DNA from: Lineus longissimus
Taxonomy: Eukaryota > Nemertea > Pilidiophora > Heteronemertea > Lineidae
Assembly: GCF_910592395.1 (NCBI RefSeq)
Contig: NC_088315.1
Location: 4,652,501 to 4,716,500 of the forward strand
Length of the DNA stretch: 64,000 nt
Reading direction: 5' to 3'
The position numbers were made by a program, and so were the translations under genes. Below are positions 36,301 through 49,400 of the stretch, in pieces. Below the pieces are notes generated by a model, which saw only the letters and a program-made list of their open reading frames with translations, was not told where the DNA came from and ran no database searches. Each line of letters opens with the position of its first letter. Position 1 is the stretch's first letter.

Positions 36301-38921
36301 TACGTGTGGAAATCACTCTCGGGGTCACTGGGATCACTGAGCCATAAAAATTTCGTAAAGCATCTGTCTTCTTCGTTGAGCCTGATATTGAGAAACGCTT
36401 TCTCAATATCACTCGAAAGGCCTATGGGGTGCATTCTAAAACGGAGAAGTATGGCGTTGAGCTCGTTGAGGCAGTTTGGACCGGGGTCCAGGCAATCATT
36501 CAGGCTTGGGTGATCATTTGACTTCTTGCAGGACGCGTCATATACTACCCGGATTGGGGTGCTGGCAGATGAATCTTTAAGAACCGCATGGTGGGGCAAG
36601 TAGTGGCCAATGTTGATGTTGTCGTCTGCTACTCTGCCGATGAAATGTCGTTGGAGTTGAGTGGTAATAATATCTTGATACTTACTCAGGAGGTCAGGCG
36701 ATAATTTCCGTACCATCGATCTTGTCCTTGCTTTGGCGACGTGGTAGTTCGTGGGTAAAATTGGGTGGTTGTCCAACCATGGTAGTCTGGCTACGTATTT
36801 TCCGTTGTCGTCTCGTTCAAGGCAGGTGTCGCGGTAAATGAGTAGAAAGTCACTTTCTTTTTCTTCAGTGTCGTCTTTAATCCCTATGGTTTCCAAGTCC
36901 CAGTAAGATTGTGCTATTTTGTCTTCAAGGGTGTGGCTTGCTAGGACGTTTAGAACGGTCGTCAGGAGTGCGGGCGTGTATTCATCGCGTTGACCTTCGA
37001 TATTGGCGGGAGTCGGGCCTGATAGGAGATATCCGAATTTCGATGAGACCGCTACTGGTCCGAGGGTGTTTTCTGCGGGACGGACGATTTTGTCTCCAAC
37101 TATTGACCAATAGTAGTCCGCACCAATCAGGATGTCAATTTCCATAAAGTCCCCGGAGCTGGTTTCCGCAAACTTGAGGTTCTTCAGATGTGGTAAGGCG
37201 AAGATTGCTTGGGGGCAGGTGCTAATCGGTGCTGAAATCTTCGGGACGATGAGCATTTTCATGGGAACGTTTTCTACTCGAGAAGCGGTTTCGATTTGGA
37301 CGATGACGTTATCCAACGCACGTACGGCTTTGGCGTTGGCCCCAAAGGGTGCTATTTTTATCATCTCTCGAGATTGCGGTTTGAGTTCGAGATTGCTGGC
37401 GCATTTTGCGGTGATGAAGGAGCGCTGGCTCCCTTCATCTAGAATGATGTTGACCTTAGTTGAGCGGGTCGGAGATTTTGCGGTTGCGACGGCGGATTTC
37501 AGAATTGCGGGACCCAACATAAGGGGTTTGGTGTTAACCAACTTCTGGTGAACAGTTGTGGCGGTTTTAGCTTGTTCCCGTTCATTGTTGGGATTTGCGG
37601 TTGAACTAGGGTTTGAGGATCTATTTGAGGCCTGTCGGGATGAATCGCACAGTGCGGTATGATGGCGTCGCCTACATTTGTGGCATTTGGTGGTTGAATT
37701 GCAAAACTTTGCCCGATGGTTGCCAAGGCAGTTAAAACACAAATCGGCCCTTTTTACGATTTCCCATCTGCGCTTTGGATCAGTAACACTTTTACAATGG
37801 ACGCTGGGATGATTATCAGTAGAACAAAATACACATTTCGCGCGTTTTTTCTCACTCATACTAGTATTCCTGGTGGCGTTAACACTAAATGCGGCAGTGG
37901 GTGTGGCATATCCAATGTTTGAATCATTACACAGATCCAGAATGGCGTCTCCTTGAATTGAAATGTCAATTTCTCTCTTGATCGCCTCGCGGACTTCTTG
38001 TAGTTGCCAGTCTCTCGCTCCATGGTCACGGGTGATGAGTTGTCTCAGTCGGCGTGGAAGTTTCTCCATGATGAGGGGCACTAGTAGGTCGCCGTAGGAA
38101 CTCTCCTCCATTCCTATAGCGCGTAGGCCACGGATGTGACTTTCAAGTTGATCATAAAAGCTCTTCACGTTGTCAATTTCATCGCTTGGTTTGGGAAGGT
38201 CCCAGAGGGCTTTCATGAGGGCTGCTTTTAGTTTGTGGTTCTGTCCATATCGTTCTCTCAAAAGTTCAATCGCACTCGCATAGTTAGCGTCGGTTAGTTG
38301 CAATCCTGCGATTGCCAAAGACGCTTCCCCCTGTAACTGGGCGCGTAAATATTGGAATTTCTGTACGTTTCCGAGTGCGTTGTTATTATGGATGGCTGCC
38401 GTAAATCCGTCGAAAAATGTCGTCCACTCTAAGATGTTACCGGAGAAGGTGGAAAGTTGGAGTTTAGGAAGATGAACGTTTTTTGTTACCGGTACCGTTG
38501 GCGTTGTGCTCGTGTTTGTGGGAGCTGGAGTCCGGGCTAGAGTCGCGGGTTTGGGCTGCTTAGGGCTCGCTAACCTGTCGTAGATTTTCTTCAGAATGAT
38601 GTGTTTTTCTTCCACGTTTGACGTATAGTCCTCAGCTTCCGTCACCGCGTGGTCTACGGTGTCGGTTGGGGTGGCCTTGATGATATCTTTATCAAGAGCC
38701 ACAATCTCTGCCAGTTTTGTAGGGACCAGTGCAAGTTTCGCAAATACTTGATCCAGTTTCGTGACGTCTAGCGTTGTGTCTACTGCTGCTTCGGCGTTAA
38801 GTTCCTTCACCACGTCCTCCATCTTGTTGATGAGTCTGGTCATCGTCGCTCGTTTCGAGCCTCTCTCGTGAACCATGCGTTTAAGCTTGTCTGCTGCTAC
38901 TTCCTCTGGTGTTGGAGCCAT
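33378..38921 (-). CDS. BEL/Pao gag-pol polyprotein
   Basis: One 1847-aa frame. It has an N-terminal coiled-coil-like region, a gag-like segment typical of the clade (LPKLQLSTFSGN, residues ~151-230) and CCHC-type zinc knuckles (CVFCSTDNHPSVHC, CFNCLGNHRAKFC, CHKCRRRHHTALC; ~363-425). The aspartic protease motif DEGSQRSF is at ~495. Reverse transcriptase follows, with GLSSDIEKAFLNIRL and YVDN at ~914, then RNase H (FSDASPAAYG near 1085, DSQIVLHW), the integrase zinc-binding HAAQLHSGMR (~1420), the integrase core with ISDNGTTF (~1559) and WWGGFFERMIG, and a C-terminal integrase-associated domain ending IARLYPLE (~1780). No stop or frameshift is present. The RT box reads YVDN where YVDD is the general retroelement form. 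Confidence 0.95.
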   Translation of the reverse strand: MAPTPEEVAADKLKRMVHERGSKRATMTRLINKMEDVVKELNAEAAVDTTLDVTKLDQVFAKLALVPTKLAEIVALDKDIIKATPTDTVDHAVTEAEDYTSNVEEKHIILKKIYDRLASPKQPKPATLARTPAPTNTSTTPTVPVTKNVHLPKLQLSTFSGNILEWTTFFDGFTAAIHNNNALGNVQKFQYLRAQLQGEASLAIAGLQLTDANYASAIELLRERYGQNHKLKAALMKALWDLPKPSDEIDNVKSFYDQLESHIRGLRAIGMEESSYGDLLVPLIMEKLPRRLRQLITRDHGARDWQLQEVREAIKREIDISIQGDAILDLCNDSNIGYATPTAAFSVNATRNTSMSEKKRAKCVFCSTDNHPSVHCKSVTDPKRRWEIVKRADLCFNCLGNHRAKFCNSTTKCHKCRRRHHTALCDSSRQASNRSSNPSSTANPNNEREQAKTATTVHQKLVNTKPLMLGPAILKSAVATAKSPTRSTKVNIILDEGSQRSFITAKCASNLELKPQSREMIKIAPFGANAKAVRALDNVIVQIETASRVENVPMKMLIVPKISAPISTCPQAIFALPHLKNLKFAETSSGDFMEIDILIGADYYWSIVGDKIVRPAENTLGPVAVSSKFGYLLSGPTPANIEGQRDEYTPALLTTVLNVLASHTLEDKIAQSYWDLETIGIKDDTEEKESDFLLIYRDTCLERDDNGKYVARLPWLDNHPILPTNYHVAKARTRSMVRKLSPDLLSKYQDIITTQLQRHFIGRVADDNINIGHYLPHHAVLKDSSASTPIRVVYDASCKKSNDHPSLNDCLDPGPNCLNELNAILLRFRMHPIGLSSDIEKAFLNIRLNEEDRCFTKFLWLSDPSDPESDFHTYQFEAVLFGTVSSPFILQAVLHTHLDAATSSRIAADVKNNIYVDNVVTGVATTDTAMEYYNTANAIMSDCGFKLRAWTSNDATVRDQAQADDINETKTNVSVLGMKWDTGSDQLSYAKKAAPSPDILLTKRAVISHSSSIFDPLGYIAPTHIKAKAFLQELWQHGLHWDEPLTTELSERWRKITIELEEAMNITVPRKILDNIDPQNCELHAFSDASPAAYGCAIYLKSGTQASLLIAKTRVKPLKATTIPRMELIAALTGYRLAKYTLEALQGLIPIKKQVIWIDSQIVLHWITSDKKLPVFVQNRVNELRKFPGEFRYVQSKDNPADLLTRGITAQELRDSPLWWTGPSWLSTGMYPPTPTQLLHNVLLQQAATTDDVPDQVRDDTSDHAPDVRDQTHHPATTPLQHPGIAKVIDVTRFSSYRKLLRITALVQKIAKVWITKDKTNLKTLIQATAQETSAAETLWIKAIQTDCYHNEIEILKGKTATGPLAGRSKTLVNQLRLYLDESGLIRLDGRLNNARINLDTKFPYLVPRKHPFTDLLIGRAHAAQLHSGMRSTVAWLRQRFWIPRIREAVNSQLRRCVTCKLIMGKPYSKPETPPLQASRIQQAPPFTVSGCDFTGALNVRPKEGGPEAKVYIALFTCAITRAVHLEVVPDMTSQTFLNAFRRFCARRSTPSQMISDNGTTFIAAANEIKQLMQSPDIQAHMADQRCTWTFNPKRAPWWGGFFERMIGMTKMAIIKTLRRARVTLDELTTLVTQVEGILNDRPLTYIGDMDITAPLTPAHLLHGRQITGLPYEATDLDELADPNFGDSLNKRAKRLAVLIDHFWQQWSSEYIPSLRERHIRSKRGHRETRVKVGEIVLVHSDETKRVNWKIAKIERLIYGQDGIARAAQIKTSSGVTNRPIARLYPLEVAAAETAPIAAQVHEKHNEAQQNTMQQAPVNNRPPTRNASKNARNKIMQWANVLNGKDD

Positions 38922-38980
38922 ATTTAAGCGTGATATCGAGTAAAACGTGAGGATAGATAGACCGAGTTCGTATTGAGAAA

Positions 38981-39000
38981 ATCCTGGTCACATGCACCAA
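38981..39000 (-). other. Candidate primer-binding site
   Basis: Immediately inside the 5' LTR the minus strand reads TTGGTGCATGTGACCAGGAT. The TGG start matches the CCA end of a tRNA primer. I cannot name the tRNA. Confidence 0.6.
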
Positions 39001-39001
39001 A

Positions 39002-39270
39002 TGTTCGGCCTATTGCGGGTTTATCATATATAGTCCACGTGGTCCAGAGTATAGTCCATGCAAGACATGCAGAGAGATGTTACAACGACGATATACTTAT
39101 GCTAACTAACTTTATTCATCACAGGCTTTACAGGTAGAATAGTCCGAAAAGGGGAAGTAAACACGATTGGTTAAGAAAGTACCGGAAGGAGTCAATCCAA
39201 ATATGGCCTGACAGGAGGCGGAGCTTATATGTTCAGTAATTAAGTGTATGATGGAAGGTGCGTCGGCACA
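39002..39270 (-). repeat. 5' LTR of the BEL/Pao element
   Basis: A 269-bp copy matching the 3' LTR base for base by eye. The right duplication ACATT (39271-39275) follows it. It carries the same TATA-like box and AATAAA signal. Confidence 0.95.
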
Positions 39271-39388
39271 ACATTAAGGAATGTAGTGATGTATTTTTCA
39301 GTTTATTTTAACTGTTACAATAACTAGAATTGTAAAATCTGAAAGTAGGTCACTTTAAGCCTCTCGCGAGATTTCCAAAATTTCCAAG

Positions 39389-42886
<3,498 letters not shown>

Positions 42887-45017
42887 CGACTTCATAGAGA
42901 GATTACGCAAGATGGTGCATCTAAAAAAAGACTTTCAGCTGTGCCTGTGTTTGAGCATCACTGCTCGCTGCAAGCCAAATTGGGTAGCAGACTTTTGATT
43001 ACTGATAAGTCCCTGTTGGTGGCACTGCACGGCATTGTATCTTTACCAGAATTGAATTGGCTCATGAAATAATGTAAAAGCCATTCAAATGTAGTTTTGG
43101 CTCAAATTGGTTCATGAATTTGTTAAGAAACAACAAAGGGTTATGAATTATGGATAAATAACTTCTTTACTCAAGTCTAAGTAGCCAATGAATTGTTTGT
43201 TAGTCACAAATTGTGAGTGTATATTTTGTAAATAAATGTCGAGTACCGTAGATCAAAAATTTGTTATGTCGTGTATATCATGGCTACCAATCTGTTGCAG
43301 TTGCGACTCTGTGACTGGGGAAGGTCAAATTTTCTTCCTCAACTGGACATATGGACAGGGACAGGTCTTTTCTAACTGTCATATTAGATGTACTCGGCAT
43401 GTTGTCTCTCAACTTGACTGTTACTTGAGACATGCAGGTGTAATACATGTAGTGGAGATGTACAAGTTGTCTCTTCACTACATTGCCAGAGGTCTGGCCT
43501 GAAGCACAAGTTGTTGTCTCTTGCAGATCCATTATGAAACGATCAGATTGTTAATCTCTCTATTGCTAGAGATGTTCTGGTTGCTGCTGAAGACCTACAT
43601 ATACATGTACATGCACATGTTGTGTCTTGCAGTTCTGTTACTTGCAGTTCTGTTTCTGCAGCAGGCAGGTTGTCTTTCAACTTGTAATACAGGGTGTGGA
43701 GACAGGGACAAAAGGAACTGATTTTGATTTGGTTTCATGTACCAATGGGGCTCCACTCTACACATGCTTCATTATATTCCATACAATTGTTTCCTTCGAC
43801 ATGAATATTGAACGGACTCTGCTCCGTTTGTAAATAACTCAAACCAACAAGATATTTACCATTCTCCTCCTTTTTAATACATTAAAGTTTGCAAAACAAA
43901 ACTTTCACAATGACATGTCAGTATCTTTGGGGATTCCATTTAGGATCATTCATTTTAGCCGAGTCTCTACAAAATGGCCTCAGGTGAAATGATTCCAGAT
44001 TGAAAATATCTACAAATGCAGACATTGGTAAGAATTTTAGGCCATTTTTATATTCCCCTTTTTGACACATCTACATTCATGCACTGTGTGAGTACACATA
44101 CAGGTTACATCATACACTAATAATTACTCCATTGGGATTAGTCTGGTCCTTACCAGTATATACAAGCAATTGAACACATTTCTCATGGTTACCGACAGTC
44201 ATATACTGTACCAATGGTACATGTACAAGTCAAACTATACATGTACGTACATTGCAATCACAGATATGATATCCTTATGTTTTTGCAAGATTTCACTGGC
44301 CTCGGTCGTCTGTAGACTGCTTTCCAACAGTTTCGAGGTTACATGTACTCTGATGACATTAACTTCATTTTCAACACAGAAGTAACTTTGTACATATTTA
44401 CAAACATCTTAATACAGACTAAACCAAGAAAACACATCGAACACATTTTATGCTGACAAATGTTCAGATTTGAAAAGAACCGTTTAAAAAGTTTTCAAAG
44501 GATTGTAGTATTCGGTTTTCTAAAATATTGAGTCGAGAGCACACAAGCTTTAACTCTGACTCAGTCTGGATGCTATAAACAATATGTGGGCTAATGCAGG
44601 AGGAAACCAGAGCATCTGGTAAGTATTAATCAGCTACCTGGCACTAATAAATACGATGGAAATATAACAAGATGCACCAAATCGATCTGAGCACACACAT
44701 TCGATGTATTTTTATGGTTCAACCTGTAGCTCAACCAGGTCATATATACAGACATTTATAGAGAACAAAAATCAACTTGAGCCCTTTCTAGATAATAAAT
44801 GCAGAGCCTCGTCATTGCAATGAAAGACAACTGGGCAATAATGTCACCGGGATAAGTCACGAGTGAAAACAAATATTACATTTTTACAAATACCCATAAT
44901 ACCTGGGTCTATTGGAACACTGACGTTCCTCAACTAACATAATTACAAAGGTCCATCGAGACCAGTAACCTGACAAATGTAGAACTCTCGTGTAATCCGC
45001 CAACATTTTTTTGGTCT
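42887..45017. other. 3' flank of CNOT11 and gap to ZXDC-like gene
   Basis: The CNOT11 3' UTR probably ends just after the AATAAA near 43230. Beyond it I find no exon with splice sites. Open frames of 60-90 codons appear on both strands and are unsupported. Confidence 0.4.
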
Positions 45018-45023
45018 TTTATT
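45018..45023 (-). terminator. Candidate polyadenylation signal of ZXDC-like gene
   Basis: Minus-strand AATAAA about 1.4 kb beyond the ZXDC-like stop codon. If used, the 3' UTR contains the 63-bp tandem repeat. Confidence 0.3.
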
Positions 45024-45550
45024 TTTGAGAATTTTGCGAATAACTTCGATTCATATACATCATACAATGTCGTGAACATATATACTGGCCATGACGTTTA
45101 ACACAGTTTCAACAGTATAATGCAAAACGATACACTTATCTGAGAAACTGAAATTTACTGCTCTATATTAGATGTCGTTCTAACAACTAGCACAAAGCAC
45201 TGAAACAGGACAATTATTCGATGATAATGTTGAGATTAACCTGCACTAAACCTACAAAAGGAATTATTATTCTAATTTATGTTTGACCATTAGAATGATA
45301 TCGTTACATTACCATGACCATGTACTTGTTTAATTGCTGAAGTAATCTTATTACCCTGTATCACATTTTGAAGCACATTGGAGTATATTCTCAACCTACC
45401 CAAACAGATCATTAGAACATCACCCGTTTCATGTGGCAGATCCTGTACACTACTTCATGCACAACAGTCACATTTATAACCAAGGCTACACAACAACACA
45501 TTTTATACACACAAATTCAGCTTTAATCATCCCCCTTTACTTATGTTACA

Positions 45551-45739
45551 CACTGTACATTTCAATGCACATACATGTACATCTCTATGTACAGGCAGAC
45601 AGCAGACAGCCAACACTGTACATTTCAATGCACATACATGTACATCTCTATGTACAAGCAGACAGCAGACAGCCAACACTGTACATTTCAATGCACATAC
45701 ATGTACATCTCTATGTACAAGCAGACAAGCAGACAGCCA
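45551..45739. repeat. 63-bp tandem repeat, three copies
   Basis: Units start at 45551, 45614 and 45677 and differ at only a few bases. Each contains CACTGTACATTTCAATGCAC and a palindrome-rich ACATACATGTACATCTCTATGTACA. Because 63 is a multiple of three, both strands show repetitive open frames, which I do not regard as genes. It probably lies in the ZXDC-like 3' UTR. Confidence 0.85.
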
Positions 45740-46454
45740 ACAAGGAGAGCAATGACCACATTCACTGTTATTAAGGGTGACAAGCGCACACCTCAATGCT
45801 GCTGGTGCATAGCGGATACAAAAATGCGTCCTAGTGGTATTGAGAACCCTCCACAATAATGAATATGAGCATCTTCTCCTGACTACTATAACACTGTATG
45901 CATATAGACAGTGTAGTACTCCATGTCTGTACAAGTGCACACAATAAACTAACAAGACAGCCTTATCTCCCAATTGTAATAAACACAGCTTATGTTTGAA
46001 TGGTCCTATTTCTATTCTACATGTACATACATCTCACAATTCTGATAAACATCGCTTATGTTTCAATCAATGGCCCAATTTCTATTTTACATACATGTTA
46101 CCTCCTACAGGCCAACTGAGGAACTAATAATGAACACAAGACTGCAGCACCATCACAATTTTCAAAAATATGGCTCGCTTATATATTTTTCCAAGCCCTA
46201 CCATAGCACATACATGAACAGCTGAGCTCAACATGATAACAAAGAGTAGTATACAGAAAATGGATTTCTGGTGGGTTCTTCTACATCTACATAATGTCTC
46301 CCTGTCATGTTCTCCATACACCTAGCAGTGCAGAGACTTTATGGATAAGGCTAGACAGTTTTCAAAAATTGCCCGTATGTATCAAATTAATCAAGTTTAA
46401 GTAATGATATATAATGAGCAACAACTGAGAAGATAAACATATGCAGAGGCCCCC

Positions 46455-49400
46455 TCACACCAAATCTTGAAGGTTGATCGTGGTGCCTATCAGCTCCCGT
46501 GCCGATACAGACAGGTCGTCGCCCAGGGGGCTTGCTTCTCCGTCACCGAGGTGGATGTCTGTACCGTATAGGTCAGGGTGGGGCGGGTCGTCCTGAAAGG
46601 AGAAAGATCTCAGTAAATATTGCAGTCTCTCTTTAAAATGATACGCAAATGTCAGTTCAATTACATGTGCATCCTTCCCTTATGCATATGCATTGTATCC
46701 ATTTTAACACGACCTAAGAAATCCTGAAGCCCAAGTACATACCTGAAGAAGCTGTGTCTGCACATAGGTCACGCCAGTCTCAGGGTCCCTGAACGTGAGT
46801 GCCTGGGATGACAGCAAGTCACTCGGGCTGAACACAGGAGCCATGGAATCACTTGTGCTCGTAGAAGTTGGAGATGTCAAGAAACTTGACGTCACAAAAT
46901 CTCGATTCTTCATTTCTGAAAAGACAAACAGATCAGTTGAATGATGTTAGTTGATATGAGGAAGAAAAAAATCCCGAATTTATCAAATTTTGTTTTTATT
47001 TCTAAAATCATGTTCATAATACTCACCTTGTAAACTGATGACACCCAACGTTCCCCCAGCTTCTTTCATAAGGGCTCGCCGCTTCTTGGCCAAGTCACTC
47101 AGCATCTGATTATTCAGGTAGTCCGTCCTGGCTGAGCCCAACTCCTCACAAGGTAGTGGTGTGTTAGCTATAGGGTCACCTGGAAAAAGGGTCAAAATGA
47201 GCCGAGTATCTGAATCTGTAACTTCAATCGCTGTGCGATAGATGATAACGGTGCAAAAACTAAGTTCAAGTGACGTCAGCTAACTCAGCCAAGCAGGCCC
47301 TACTCAAGTCTTCCTACTTTTTATCATAATATCTTCATAAACAATTCTCGATGTACCAGGTAGTAATAACATGAACTTACTTGAAAATGTTGCAACTTCC
47401 ATCGAATCTGAAGAGGACCTGAATGGAGCTGGTGAAACAGACATTGACACTGGCACTACAAATTCATGGTTATTGGATATCGGAACCACAAACTCCTCAA
47501 CTGAAGTAGCAGGTACCGGAAGGTCTTGGGTTGAGGTTGCTGGGACCACAAAATCTGGCTGCTGGTTGACCTCATTGGCTACAATCAGCTGTGTGACAAC
47601 GTTGTTACCCACGTGCTGGGTCAGGATGTCAGAATGCATCATTGATTCAGTGGTGACTGGCTGTTCACTGGTTGAACCTAGAAACAGAAAGTTTGAATCA
47701 ACTGAAGGGGGTGGCATGATTAGGTTAGTTCAGTTTTCACACTCATCTTACCATGATAGGTTCCACACTAGAGTGCTACTTTTCTTTAAGTCGTAGTGAC
47801 GTATGATACATCCTATTGTGGAAATGAGCATAACACTTTGTTTCTTAATCATGATACCTTAAAGGATCACACTGCATAACAATTAGAATCATGAATTGTC
47901 ATCTGAACCTACCAGTTTGGATGTATTCAGCTGGATTGATGATCTGGCCAGCTATGTTGGTAAACACACTCGTGAGGGAGGCTGACCCTCCTGACGCCAC
48001 AGCCTGCGTTGCTGTAGCAACCTCTGCAGCTTGTTGCAGGGATTCCATCGCCTGGGTCTCAAGGTCCTCAGAATCCATGGCCTGCAACATTGGCCAGATG
48101 CTAGCGTCATCTGAAACAGAGAAATTTATCTTAAAAGAGGCGACAAGCTACATGTATTTGTGAGTGGACGTAGAAAGGCCAACAATAGTTTGCTCTACTT
48201 CTATTGAAGATGAATGTTCAGCGTTATGTCTGGTGCTTCTCCAGCCTGTGGTCCTTGGTTTGAGACTCACCAGACAAGATTCATGTTTAGTCTCCCAAGA
48301 TTCCCATTGGGCTGGCCGAAAACTCCATACAAACAGCAAACACTCCTATCTCAAACCAAACGGATTGGTCAACAAACAATTACAGGATTCACTTACTGAC
48401 GTTAGTAAAATGCTTTCCAATATGACTTCGTAGACTAGCCTTAGTGGTGTATTTCTTGAGGCATCCATCTATCGGGCAGTGGTAGTTGATCTTTTCACCA
48501 GTATGGTCATGTTTTTTCATATGAACGTACAGGCTACTCTTGGCAGTGAAACAAGCTTCGCAACCTAAAGAAAGAGAGCAAATTAGATATCAAAGGAATA
48601 TCAAAAACAAAGGAATATCAAAAACAGACAACACAACGGACACACTATCCAGAAAATTGAGCACTGCTAAGGAAGAATTCACTGACCTTCTATTGGACAA
48701 ACAAAAGGTTTGTCGCCATTATGGGTGATAACGTGGCCCTTCAGGTGCTCTGACCTCATGAACGACTTGCCACACCCCTCATGTGGACAATGATACTGTC
48801 TTTCACCCGTGTGTTTTCTGATATGTCGTTTCAACTTGCTGGCATTGGCAAACCTCCAACCACATCCCTAAAAGAGATAAAAAAGATTGTAAACAAGAAG
48901 TGATTTGACTACAAAACCATGCAAAACCTTGAAACTTACAAATTACTCATGTTCTGACCTGGTTGCGAAAAATTTCACTTTTTAAAATATTGATTCAATG
49001 ATTGATTGATTGACTCACCTCAAATGTACAAGGGTACGGCTTCTCGCCTGTGTGCATTCGCACATGCTGCTTTAGGCGACACAGTTTATCAAACTTCTTG
49101 CCACAAGATTCACACACCAGATTCTGTTCATGTTGGTGGACTCGCGCATGTGACCCCATACAGTTGGGTGAATAGAATGTTTTGTCGCAACCTTCTATTG
49201 GACACCTGAAACATTCAATCAACATACTATTAAACGAGTACATGAAGACAGCCAATGATCATTCTTGGCAATATAGGAGCTGGCTGTCTACTTTACTTAG
49301 GTCTCCTCATCACAGTTCTTCTCAAAATGCGGATATAAACTGTACAGGCACTCAAACAAGTCAGTAATAGAGAGACAACATATTCAAGACTTACATGTAT

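Larger units (their letters stand above)
32534..39270 (-). mobile_element. Full-length BEL/Pao LTR retrotransposon
   Basis: A 6737-bp element on the minus strand is bounded by 269-bp TG...CA LTRs that match throughout by eye, with an ACATT duplication outside. Order on the minus strand: 5' LTR (39270-39002), primer-binding site, an 80-bp leader, one uninterrupted gag-pol frame of 1847 codons, a ~575-bp 3' region, a GGGGAGGA polypurine tract and the 3' LTR (32802-32534). Matching LTRs and an intact frame imply very recent insertion and possibly an active element. It sits between the divergent RIC3 and CNOT11 genes. It has no envelope-like frame. Confidence 0.96.

Noticed and set aside
45527-45973. 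148-codon minus frame rich in Cys, His and Val
   Set aside because: Produced by the 63-bp tandem repeat, whose length is a multiple of three; open frames occur on both strands.
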